A stretch of DNA of 64,000 nucleotides from Bacteroidetes bacterium HGW-Bacteroidetes-10. GTDB taxonomy: Bacteria > Bacteroidota > Bacteroidia > Bacteroidales > UBA932. The notes beneath the pieces are model-generated. The model did not search any database. It had not been told where the DNA came from and worked only from the letters and a program-made list of their open reading frames with translations. The DNA is taken from assembly GCA_002842695.1 (NCBI GenBank), contig PHDT01000002.1:108449-172448 (forward strand). Direction: 5' to 3'. This document shows, piece after piece, positions 55,556 to 63,902 of this stretch; position 1 is the stretch's first letter, and each line of letters opens with the position of its first letter. The position numbers were made by a program, and so were the translations under genes.

Positions 55556-55954
55556 TCAATCTCTTTTCCACAGTGCGGACATTTCTTGCAATTTTTTTCT
55601 TTTCCACTTAATAAAAATGTTGTGAGTTTGACTTTTATTAATGTTTTTTATTAATATATAATTTTTGTGTTTCTCATCTCCTAAAAGAAAATCCATTTCT
55701 CCGATATGATTAAAATTCTGTCTTAAGTAAAAATCTATTGCCCTTTGGTTTTTGTAATAAACTGTTAACCAGATTTTATTGTGATTTATCTGTTTAATTT
55801 GGTTTAAGCATTTTACAAGTAGCTTTTTTCCGATTCCTAATCCTTGAAATCTTTCAAGAACATATAAAGAGGAAATTTCGATAGATGGTTCAATCTCTTT
55901 TAGCGCGCTTTGAGGGGTTAATAATATTTCCACACAACCTACAAGGGCATTATA
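55556..55954 (-). pseudogene. C-terminal GNAT fragment interrupted by the IS3 element
   Basis: Reading on the minus strand from about 55954 to the stop at 55556, the sequence is the back half of a GNAT: SSLYVLERFQGLGIGKKLLVKC (acetyl-CoA loop) and IWLTVYYKNQRAIDFYLRQNFNHIGEMDFLL. The frame continues into IS sequence on the other side, where it makes no GNAT sense. The first ~60 residues are not found beyond the other IS end. Confidence 0.75.
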
Positions 55955-55994
55955 ATACTCCCGCAAATTCAGACCACTGGGTAAATTTAATAAA

Positions 55995-56318
55995 ATGATT
56001 AATTTTACTCGTATGAACACAAGCAGGAAAAAACACAGTGCCGCTTTTAAGGCGCAAGTAGCCATTGAGGCTATTAAGGAACAGGAGACTCTTAGTGATC
56101 TGTCTAAACGCTTTGGGATCCACCCGCAAATGATTTCAAACTGGAAGAGAGAGTTTCTCTCTCGCAGTCCTGAGATCTTCTCAACAAAAGCTCCAGATGA
56201 GGAGGCGGAAAAGAGAGAACAGGCATTGTATGAAAAGATAGGAAGATTGGAAGTAGAGGTGGATTTTTGCAAGAGGGCCTCAGAAAAACTGGGGATACTG
56301 AAGTCCTCAAAAAAATAG
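55995..56318 (+). CDS. IS3-family transposase OrfA
   Basis: 107 residues, probably beginning at the Met at 56013 (MNTSRKKHSAAFKAQVAIEA). The helix-turn-helix (SDLSKRFGIHPQMISNWKREFL) is followed by a leucine zipper-like helix (EEAEKREQALYEKIGRLEVEVDFCKRASEKL). It ends with TCA AAA AAA TAG: a slippery A-AAA-AAA at 56309-56315 that would allow a -1 frameshift into OrfB, as in other IS3 members. Confidence 0.88.
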   Translation: MINFTRMNTSRKKHSAAFKAQVAIEAIKEQETLSDLSKRFGIHPQMISNWKREFLSRSPEIFSTKAPDEEAEKREQALYEKIGRLEVEVDFCKRASEKLGILKSSKK

Positions 56319-56368
56319 TCTCTCCAGATTGTAAACTTAGTGTCCGCAGACAATGCTAACTGCTTGGT

Positions 56369-57124
56369 TTGAACAGGAGTTCTATTTATTATAAGCCTGT
56401 TGAAGAGAGTGCCGAAGATCTCGATTTGATGCTCAAGATGGATAAGGAGTATCATCAACATCCTACTAAAGGAGTTCTTGGCATGGTAGACTTTATAAAG
56501 AAATTTGGCATATTGATTGGCCCCAAGAAAGTAAGAAGACTCCTTAGAAAAATGGGAGTTATGGCCATTTATCCAGGGAAAAATCTCAGCAAGTTGGGGA
56601 TGGCAAAATACATTCATTCATACAAACTCAGAGGGTTAGACATAACACATTCAAACCAGGTTTGGTGCATTGATATTACATACATTCCAATGGAGCGCGG
56701 GTTTCTTTATCTTACAGCAATTATTGATGTTTACAGCCGTTATATTGTTGGTTGGAATCTTTCCAATACTCTTGGTGCCGAATGCACTCTTAATGTTCTC
56801 AAGCAGGCTATTAAAGATTGTGGGAAGCCTGAGATTATAAATTCTGACCAAGGATCGCAATTTACCTGCCCATTATGGACAGAGTATCTTGAAGAACAAG
56901 GAATCACGATTAGTATGGATGGCAGAGGCAGGGCTCTTGACAACATTTATATAGAAAGATTTTGGAGAACAATTAAACAAGAGTACATTTACATTTGGCC
57001 GGCTAAGGATGGGAACACTCTTGTAAGTGGTATAAAGGAATACATGAACTATTACAATAATCAGAGAACCCACCAAGGTCTGGACAGAAAAACACCTTAT
57101 GACTGGTATGAATTTGCAGCATAG
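56369..57124 (+). CDS. IS3-family transposase OrfB (DDE), frame blocked by a stop upstream
   Basis: 251 residues as listed from a TTG. DDE residues lie in WCIDITYIPM (Asp), INSDQGSQF (Asp) and NIYIERFWRT (Glu). In the -1 frame from the OrfA slip site the sequence reads KIVSPDCKLSVRRQC, then TAA (56357-56359), then LLGLNRSSIYYKP. Relatives have CELLG there, so GAA appears to have become TAA. The full OrfAB fusion therefore cannot be made unless the stop is read through. Confidence 0.85.
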   Translation: MNRSSIYYKPVEESAEDLDLMLKMDKEYHQHPTKGVLGMVDFIKKFGILIGPKKVRRLLRKMGVMAIYPGKNLSKLGMAKYIHSYKLRGLDITHSNQVWCIDITYIPMERGFLYLTAIIDVYSRYIVGWNLSNTLGAECTLNVLKQAIKDCGKPEIINSDQGSQFTCPLWTEYLEEQGITISMDGRGRALDNIYIERFWRTIKQEYIYIWPAKDGNTLVSGIKEYMNYYNNQRTHQGLDRKTPYDWYEFAA

Positions 57125-57235
57125 GATTTAAACATAAAAAACATCCCCGGTGGTTGAAAGATGGGGAGTATTATAGTTCATGTGTCAGCGTTTTTTATTT
57201 TTTTATGTGTCGGCAAATTTTTAAAACAATTTCTC

Positions 57236-57325
57236 TCGGTGCGTTGGCTTTGCAAGCTCTTTGACAAAGCTTTGGTTGTCGCGTAGGCTCGTGGGGCTTT
57301 GGCAATGTGCTTGCAAAATTCATGG
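57236..57325. repeat. Non-coding segment, left border of the Gabija-like operon
   Basis: GC-rich non-coding stretch between the IS and the operon, with CAAAGCTTTG and GCTT-TGC-AAGC palindromes. It resembles the segment beyond the other end of the operon (63556-63625): pieces GCTCTTT, GGTTG, GTGGGGC/GTCGGGGC and AATGTGC come in the same order. Confidence 0.4.
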
Positions 57326-57330
57326 GCTAT

Positions 57331-60057
57331 TTATTTGACTTTTATTTTATTTGAAAACAAATAATAATCTTCACCTTTTTTTTCAAGTTCTTCAATTTCC
57401 CTTAAGAGTTCGGTATTCTTCTCTTCAATATCCTTTAATTTATCTGGTATCGGATGGTGATACTTTGCTGAAATTTCTTCTGCTAACGGCTTATTTAATC
57501 TGTGAAATGCTTGTAGAATATCTTGATCACCATCATTGTTTTTTAGTTGTTCATATATATTTTCTATCAAAGGCCTAATACGTAAAGCAATTTCTTTCTT
57601 CTTTTCATCGCTTCCATAACACAATTGGTATATAAGGACCCTGAATTCATATCTGCTTTCTAAATAGTATTTTTCTATATTATGATATAATAAATTAACA
57701 TCGATTCTGTCAATAATTTCTTTCACAGGAACAGAATTTTCACCTGAAGTTAACATTGAAATTGTCAATAATTTTTTCCAATGCCTTGGAGTTGTCGAAA
57801 CAAAATCTTGAGCAAGCTGCTCTTTATCAAGAACAGACAAAATGTCTTTTAAATCATTAGGGAAAAGAGAAAGTTCAAAAAGTCCTGAATAAGGCATGAC
57901 CGGAAAACGAATTTCTTCAAGTTTACAGTTTAATAGAATCTGTTTAATTTGATTTACACAAAATTTAAAATGACTTCTCTTAAAATCAAGAATATATGAT
58001 CTGATAAAAGAAGCTACCTCATAAATACTTTGCACATCTCCCTTTTTACTTTTTCCTAAAATCAATTTGAAGTCATTAAATGTAAAATATTTTGCAAGCT
58101 CAACTATCCATTTTGGATAAAACTCTGAAATATTATAAAATATACTATTAATTAGCTGAAATTCAGCAGGCTCACTGTGCTTTATCAAATCCGAAATAAT
58201 CTTTCTATCCACAACATCTAACATTGGAATAAATATTTCTTTAACATGATAACGAAGAGTCGTAGATAACTCCTGAAAAAAATACAAAGCACCATCTTCT
58301 GCTTTGTTGATTAATGCTGCTAATTCGTTCGCTTTATCTTTAAAGGCATCATGAACAACAGTATTATTTTCCCCATGTGCTGTCCAATGCATTTGTTCTG
58401 CAAGAAGTCCAACAACTTGCAAGTTATGCTTGCAAGCTTCAGCGACGATTTTGTTCCAATCAGTCTTGGCTGGATTATACCAATGGTTTAAATATTTATT
58501 TATCAAAGTATTTCTTAACCATGACCATAAGATCACAATTTCTTTTACTTTTGAATAGTCTAGAAAAATTTCATCTAAAATCTCACTACATTCTTGAGGT
58601 GCAATAAAATAAAATCCTTCGATATAGCTTTTAGCAAATTGTCGATGAATAGTCTTATATCTTCCTCTCTCATTTTTTAAAATTCTTTTTGAACAAAGCA
58701 AATCTAAATTTCTTTCTAACCAATTTGGTTCAGGTTCTGTTTTTAATTTTAGTACAGAATTCCTTTTATACAATTCAATAATTTCACTAATAGATATCCC
58801 CTTTTCAAATTCTGAAATCTGCTTAATTGCAATAAACAAAAATACGATGTCAAATCTATCATTTGCGCATAATTCATTCTTGACATCATTTACCATTTTC
58901 AACCCACCTCCAAGCATATAAATAAATTGCCAAACATTTTCAGAGGTCTTAGCATAACTTTCCATCACATAGTTTAGAGAATTATCAAATTCTGTGAAAC
59001 CTATTGGGCGGTTATTGTACTCGTTTAAATTAAGACTCTTCAAGTATTCAATAATTTCCTTTTCTTTTAATAATAATGATAGTTTAACAGATTGTTGTAA
59101 CTGAATCCAGTCAATGTAAATTACAGATTGTTGAAAATGTTGTTCAATATTACTATCGCCTTTAAAATCATTTCTAGTATTTACAATTATAATTTGCTTT
59201 GCCGTTTGACATGATTTCAAAATACTTTCAATATGTTCAGAATGTAGCTTAGTGTTTGCATCATCAATAATCAAAATAATATCACCTACTACTTCTGAAA
59301 GAAAATATAAAATTTCGGCACAAGCATCTTTACTGTTTGTATTTCCAATAGTGTATTTAAATACACTTTTCCTTTTATCTAAGCCTGCAATACCATATGC
59401 TAATGTTGATTTGCCACTTCCTGAAGCGCCAGCAATTATTAATTTATTCTCCCTTTTTAGAATTTCAAATGATTTATTCGCAATTGAGCCTTTACATAAC
59501 TCAACACAAACTGATGGCAAAGGAGTTCCTAAAGTGAATATTTCTGTAATTTTTCCCTTCATTTTGTAGTCAATATATTCAATTGAACTGAAAGGGAAAC
59601 TCACTCCATGTTCTTGATATTTTTTTGCAACTAACCAAAGATTCTCCCATTTAGTTTTTTTGTGCTTTTGTTCATCAACAGGCATCTGGTTCTTATGATT
59701 TGCTTCATGATGGGTTGGGCAGACTAATGCAAGATTGTCTTCATTATTATTTTGATTAATATGATACTCTTCAATATGATGTATGTGAAATGGTCTATTC
59801 ATATTTCCATCACAACAAAAGCAGCAAATTTCACCACTTTTCTCTAATAATTTTAAAATAATGCCATCATCAATTTCTATGCGATTTACTTTTTTGTGAA
59901 TTAAAGCAGCTTCTTCTTTTAAAAAACCATTTTTTATTAGTGCTGCTTCACTTTGATTTTTCAAACCTGAAATCGTTAAAGACTTATCATCAATCTTATT
60001 AATAAGATCTTTATCAAATCCTAAGCTTAGAAGTTTTCTTATAGAGCTATTTCTCAT
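57331..60057 (-). CDS. HNH nuclease-P-loop NTPase protein, third gene of the Gabija-like operon
   Basis: 908 residues, no close family recognised. Residues 1-65 are helical. An HNH motif follows: CysCys-x-CysCys at 78-82, HIHHI (91-95), EDNLALVC (106-113), HH (116-117). A P-loop NTPase comes next: Walker A GASGSGKST at 210-218, Walker B ILIIDD near 261-266. The remaining 600 residues are helical and HEAT/TPR-like, then a coiled-coil tail (KDIEEKNTELLREIEELEKK). HNH-NTPase-helical sensor is the layout of STAND-type immune proteins. Its ATG is 1 base past the gajB stop, so it is surely co-translated. The order may reflect an added effector or regulator. Confidence 0.75.
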   Translation of the reverse strand: MRNSSIRKLLSLGFDKDLINKIDDKSLTISGLKNQSEAALIKNGFLKEEAALIHKKVNRIEIDDGIILKLLEKSGEICCFCCDGNMNRPFHIHHIEEYHINQNNNEDNLALVCPTHHEANHKNQMPVDEQKHKKTKWENLWLVAKKYQEHGVSFPFSSIEYIDYKMKGKITEIFTLGTPLPSVCVELCKGSIANKSFEILKRENKLIIAGASGSGKSTLAYGIAGLDKRKSVFKYTIGNTNSKDACAEILYFLSEVVGDIILIIDDANTKLHSEHIESILKSCQTAKQIIIVNTRNDFKGDSNIEQHFQQSVIYIDWIQLQQSVKLSLLLKEKEIIEYLKSLNLNEYNNRPIGFTEFDNSLNYVMESYAKTSENVWQFIYMLGGGLKMVNDVKNELCANDRFDIVFLFIAIKQISEFEKGISISEIIELYKRNSVLKLKTEPEPNWLERNLDLLCSKRILKNERGRYKTIHRQFAKSYIEGFYFIAPQECSEILDEIFLDYSKVKEIVILWSWLRNTLINKYLNHWYNPAKTDWNKIVAEACKHNLQVVGLLAEQMHWTAHGENNTVVHDAFKDKANELAALINKAEDGALYFFQELSTTLRYHVKEIFIPMLDVVDRKIISDLIKHSEPAEFQLINSIFYNISEFYPKWIVELAKYFTFNDFKLILGKSKKGDVQSIYEVASFIRSYILDFKRSHFKFCVNQIKQILLNCKLEEIRFPVMPYSGLFELSLFPNDLKDILSVLDKEQLAQDFVSTTPRHWKKLLTISMLTSGENSVPVKEIIDRIDVNLLYHNIEKYYLESRYEFRVLIYQLCYGSDEKKKEIALRIRPLIENIYEQLKNNDGDQDILQAFHRLNKPLAEEISAKYHHPIPDKLKDIEEKNTELLREIEELEKKGEDYYLFSNKIKVK

Positions 60058-60058
60058 A

Positions 60059-61759
60059 TTAATTTGCCAAATTATGTAATTTAGATTCCCATGCTGTTTT
60101 ATTTTCTTGATTTGGAACTGCTATGACTAAAATCTTTCTTGGTCTCGTCATACCTACATAAGCAATTCTTAATTCCTCGCTGTCAGAAATAGAAATATTT
60201 TCCCTTAAAATTGTTTTATATGCTTTACCAATTCCTTTTGTTTTTAAAATCAAAAGTGTTGCATCAAATGTTTCTCCTTTTACGCTGTGAACTGTTCCAA
60301 GACGATAATTTCTGTCGGCAATTTTCTCACTCTCTTTGAGAAATAATTGATTGAAAGTATAATTAGTCCCTGCATTATTGATACTAAGTTGAAACTTAAT
60401 ATTTCTGTCAGTCAGTATTTGATTTGTTGAAGCTATCCAATTGCCAAGTGTTGTATCAGTATTTGGAAGGGATTTTATAAACTCAAAAACTTGAGATTTA
60501 AATTTAACGAAACCTAGCTTTTTAACCATTTCCTCAATCGTGTCGTCTGAACAGAACGATAGATTTCCAACTTGCTTTAATATTGCTTTTTCTATTGCTT
60601 TAAAACCACCTTGGAAATCTCCATTGTCGTAAAGAAATTTACCCTTAGCAAAATCTTTAGTGTAGTTGTAATGAGTTGACCAAGGACTGGCATTGTATGG
60701 AATTTCTGGAATTCCTGTTATTTCGTTTATAAGGTTCTTGCTTCTGTAAATTACTGCAACTGATTCTTCGGTAGCAACAACTCCATTATGTTCACATTCG
60801 GCTATGAAATCAGTAACAAGTTGCGGAAGATTATTGTCGTATAGAATAACTTTCGGCTGGTGAGTAAAATCCTTTACTTCTTCGCATACAGCACTTGATG
60901 GTTCCGCAAGAGAAGAAAGATTAAAAGTGAAATCACAAATAAGTTGTGAACTTCTTCTACTCTCATTGAGCACGACTGAATTTTCCCAAGCATTAAACTT
61001 TTGGTTTAGCAAATCAGGCCTTGCATCATTCCATTCAAATATTGCTTGGTCAGGGTCTCCCACAAGCATAACTTGATTTAATCCATTCTCAATAAGCAGG
61101 TCGATTATTCGCATTTGAATCTCAGAAGTATCTTGAGCTTCATCTATTATTAGATAAGGAAATCTCAAAGCAATTGCTTTAGCTATTTGAGGAAACGCTT
61201 CAATAATTTTCATTGCAAAATAGTTTGCATCAGATTGGGTGGCGTAGCCACCCTTATTGATGTTTTTCTTTGAACGAACAATAGCTGCATTGTTCAACCA
61301 ATTCTGAGGCATTATCCTTTCGTTGATGGCATACAAAGTTCCATCAATTTTGTAACTGATGTTGTCAAATAAACTATCGCTGAAATATTTTCCAGTCCAA
61401 ATTCCATGAGGCTCTCCAACTAATGTCGGTCTATTTTTGCATTTTAAAATCAAATGACCGAAAGGAAGAAAAATAAACTTGTTGATGAAACTATCAATCG
61501 TTCCTAAAAAATGAGGGAAAGTAATTCTATCACCAACTTGAAATTCTTCAGAATACTTTTTTTCTATTTCCTGCCAAGCAACATTTGTAAATGAAACTAC
61601 TGCAATCCCCTCATATTCTTTTCTCCAATTTAAAATCAATCTTGCAAGTCGTGCACCTACACAATATGTTTTACCACTTCCAGGACAAGCTCGAACCACG
61701 AACTTACCTGACTTGTCAAAAACTATTTCTCTTTGTTTATCGGATAGTGATTCAAACAT
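60059..61759 (-). CDS. gajB: UvrD-like SF1 helicase, GajB-type
   Basis: 566 residues, UvrD/PcrA family. Walker A ACPGSGKT (24-31), AVVSFTNVAWQEIEKK (motif Ia), LIIDEAQDTSEIQ (motif II), GDPDQAIFEW (III), NESRRSSQ (IV), TVHSVKGETFDAT (V) and AYVGMTRPRK (VI) are all visible. In Gabija systems GajB senses DNA ends and activates GajA. It starts with a one-base overlap (TAATG) on the gajA stop, and the third gene begins 1 base after its stop. Confidence 0.87.
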   Translation of the reverse strand: MFESLSDKQREIVFDKSGKFVVRACPGSGKTYCVGARLARLILNWRKEYEGIAVVSFTNVAWQEIEKKYSEEFQVGDRITFPHFLGTIDSFINKFIFLPFGHLILKCKNRPTLVGEPHGIWTGKYFSDSLFDNISYKIDGTLYAINERIMPQNWLNNAAIVRSKKNINKGGYATQSDANYFAMKIIEAFPQIAKAIALRFPYLIIDEAQDTSEIQMRIIDLLIENGLNQVMLVGDPDQAIFEWNDARPDLLNQKFNAWENSVVLNESRRSSQLICDFTFNLSSLAEPSSAVCEEVKDFTHQPKVILYDNNLPQLVTDFIAECEHNGVVATEESVAVIYRSKNLINEITGIPEIPYNASPWSTHYNYTKDFAKGKFLYDNGDFQGGFKAIEKAILKQVGNLSFCSDDTIEEMVKKLGFVKFKSQVFEFIKSLPNTDTTLGNWIASTNQILTDRNIKFQLSINNAGTNYTFNQLFLKESEKIADRNYRLGTVHSVKGETFDATLLILKTKGIGKAYKTILRENISISDSEELRIAYVGMTRPRKILVIAVPNQENKTAWESKLHNLAN

Positions 61760-63525
61760 TATTCTCCTTTTACAGCATACTTGATAGCTTTTTCTATGTA
61801 GGTTGGAACTATGAAGGCGTTCCTTGCTACTTCATCTGTTGAAAGTTTTACAGCTAACCTGTGAGCTAATTCTGACTTTGCTTTGTTGGAAATTACTTTT
61901 GCAACAAAATTTGCTCCGTGAATTTTAATATCTACATCAGCAACTATTCTTCCTGCTGATACGGGGTGCATTTCTGTATATATAGCTAAGAGTATATCTT
62001 TATTACCAGCAATAAAAAGTTCAAACTCAAAAGTCCTTTCAGCAAGAAAAACCTTTAGGTTTTTCTTTGCTAGTTCAGTTGCAATTTTTGCCCTTGAAGT
62101 AATCTCGTCATTCTCTTCCGCTGTATCATCGTCCGTAATCAAAGAGCATCTTGTCTTTAGGTTTTTTACATCATCATCGTTATTGAAAAGATTGGCAAAG
62201 TGTGAAAAGGCAACACCATTTAAGTTTACCAATTCAACACCTGCTTTGTCAATATCATATTCTACTCCAACTATTCTACTAAATATAGGCAAAAGTAGTG
62301 CCTCTGAAATTCCTTCAACTAAAATTACTCCGTTAGAAAAAAATATTTGAGATTTCGTTACATCTAAAAATTTTTGCAGATATTTATGGTTGTCGTCAGT
62401 AAGTCCTGATTTTTTAAGAGACAGAGCATGAATTCTATCAGATAGGTTTTGAAGGACAATTACGGATTTCAAGTTTGCTTTAGCCGTTATTGTAGGTGAA
62501 TGGGATGAAATGAAAATTTGAAACCCATGTTCAATATCAAGTTTGTTTAAATAATTGAAGAATAGATTTTGTAATTGTGGATGCAAGTGTGCTTCAGGTT
62601 CTTCAATTAGCAATGCTGCATAAGTTTCCTTTTGACTTTCTTTTCTTTGTTTCAAATCACCTAAAACAGTTGCAGTGTATATAAGATTGTTGTATCCAAG
62701 TCCATTTTGATAAAGTTCAAAATACTTCTGTTTCGTTAGGTCTCCATCTAACAATTCGTCTGAGTACAAAGGCATTTGAATTTTCAGATTGTCCACCAAC
62801 TTATTAAAATCAAAAGGGAGAAATGAAATGTCAACTTGTTGTTGCTTATTTGTAAAACTTGTTTCTTTCAGATGCTCATTTATTTTTTCTTTTCCTTTTT
62901 CCACATGTCCAATCCATTCAGCATCATTGTCAACTGCTGAACGAACTTTTTTAGCTATCTCTCTTTTCTTCTCTTGGTCAGTATCATGTTCAGTATCAAT
63001 TTGAATATTTGAATAAAGTTGTCCCAATCGATTTCCCCTGACTGGTCTTAAATACTGTTCTGCATCTCTCAAGGCATCTAAATGAACATGATAGATTAGA
63101 AATAGAACTTCGGGTGAAATTGCTTGCCCTTCGTTTGTTCCTCCCCAGACTTTATATTTCACCCTTTCGTTTTCGTCAAGATAAAATCTAAAATGTAATT
63201 GTAAGTCCATTACTCCATCTTCTTGAACACTCAAAAGGTCATTAAACCAACCTGCTTCTTCGGGAATGTCAATATGAAAGTGAAAGTGAAACTCAATGTT
63301 GGCTTCACAATCACTTATTACGTTCTTGTTTTGATGGAAGTCGGATTGCGAAACATAAATTTCCCTTCGTTGATTTCCATAACTTAAACAAATACGAAGG
63401 GCATCAATGATTGCTGTCTTACCAGCATTATTCTCGCCAATTAGAACATTCAGCCCTTTGTTAAAAGTCAAAGAAATGTCTTTAATGCCTCTGAAATTTT
63501 TAATAATGAATTTTTCTATATACAT
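61759..63525 (-). CDS. gajA: OLD-family ATPase/TOPRIM nuclease, GajA-type
   Basis: 588 residues. ATPase: Walker A GENNAGKT (30-37), signature-type QNGLGYNNLIY (273-283), Walker B LLIEEPEAHLHP (305-316), SSHSP (340-344). TOPRIM: Glu404 in ILVEGISEALLLP, Asp465-467 in LITDDDTA, and a late FEFEL. This matches GajA of Gabija: length about 580, followed directly by a UvrD-like helicase. GajA cleaves specific DNA when nucleotides are depleted during phage infection; that is known of the family. Here a third gene is attached, which typical Gabija lacks. Confidence 0.87.
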   Translation of the reverse strand: MYIEKFIIKNFRGIKDISLTFNKGLNVLIGENNAGKTAIIDALRICLSYGNQRREIYVSQSDFHQNKNVISDCEANIEFHFHFHIDIPEEAGWFNDLLSVQEDGVMDLQLHFRFYLDENERVKYKVWGGTNEGQAISPEVLFLIYHVHLDALRDAEQYLRPVRGNRLGQLYSNIQIDTEHDTDQEKKREIAKKVRSAVDNDAEWIGHVEKGKEKINEHLKETSFTNKQQQVDISFLPFDFNKLVDNLKIQMPLYSDELLDGDLTKQKYFELYQNGLGYNNLIYTATVLGDLKQRKESQKETYAALLIEEPEAHLHPQLQNLFFNYLNKLDIEHGFQIFISSHSPTITAKANLKSVIVLQNLSDRIHALSLKKSGLTDDNHKYLQKFLDVTKSQIFFSNGVILVEGISEALLLPIFSRIVGVEYDIDKAGVELVNLNGVAFSHFANLFNNDDDVKNLKTRCSLITDDDTAEENDEITSRAKIATELAKKNLKVFLAERTFEFELFIAGNKDILLAIYTEMHPVSAGRIVADVDIKIHGANFVAKVISNKAKSELAHRLAVKLSTDEVARNAFIVPTYIEKAIKYAVKGE

Positions 63526-63555
63526 ATTTAAAAGTTAAAGAAATATCTTAAGATT

Positions 63556-63625
63556 GGGCATGGCTCTTTTGATTTTGCCGTAGGGTTGGTTTCGTGTGTC
63601 GGGGCAAAAGCAAATGTGCCATTGT
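63556..63625. repeat. Non-coding segment, right border of the Gabija-like operon
   Basis: Beyond the gajA start, GGCTCTTTTG, GGGTTGG, GTGTCGGGGC and AAATGTGCC occur in the same order and orientation as at 57236-57325, consistent with copies of one cassette-type sequence on either side. The rest of the 63526-63902 gap shows only the hairpin at 63811. Confidence 0.4.
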
Positions 63626-63810
63626 GGATCAGCAATTGTTTTAAAAAATCCCGACAAATCGGGACAAATCGTGCGGTGGGCAAAAATAAAAAACATCGGG
63701 TCGGCTTTCTGGTCTTGTCAATATTTCGTTTTTCTGTCCTTTCACAATGGTTTACTTCTAATTTTCTGTCTGTCGTTTCTGTTTTCTACACTTGGCGGTA
63801 ACGTCTGGAC

Positions 63811-63843
63811 CTATATGCAGTTGCTATAGCAATTGACATATAG
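63811..63843. repeat. Hairpin with nested palindrome
   Basis: CTATATG...CATATAG encloses TTGCTATAGCAA, a perfect 12-base palindrome. It stands just after the GGTAACGTC stretch and before GTTATGGG, a setting that recalls attC-like ends of mobile cassettes in Bacteroidetes. No integrase is in the window. Confidence 0.5.
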
Positions 63844-63902
63844 TTTTTGTTATGGGTTGTTATTCAATTCGCATAAATTTTTAATTTCTACATTAAAATG
63901 GT

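Larger units (their letters stand above)
55955..57171 (+). mobile_element. IS3-family insertion sequence with damaged transposase
   Basis: About 1,217 bp. Ends share TATAATACTCCC as an inverted terminal repeat extending with gaps to roughly 28 bases (ACCAC-GGG inside); the boundary is approximate. If the 4 bases TATA are counted as target duplication, they flank both ends (55951-55954, 57172-57175). Two genes orfA and orfB in the usual order and frames. Confidence 0.8.

Noticed and set aside
55556..56617. A 353-residue minus-strand protein
   Set aside because: It is a chance join of a GNAT tail with the antisense of IS transposase genes.
61759..63525. PARIS AriA, retron or Septu ATPase instead of GajA
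   Set aside because: The TOPRIM motifs and the directly following UvrD-like helicase fit Gabija; no AriB, reverse transcriptase or PtuB-type gene follows.
63586..63829. Plus-strand short frames beyond the Gabija-like operon
   Set aside because: Cys/Phe-rich translations with no family likeness; the DNA there is repeat-like and non-coding.
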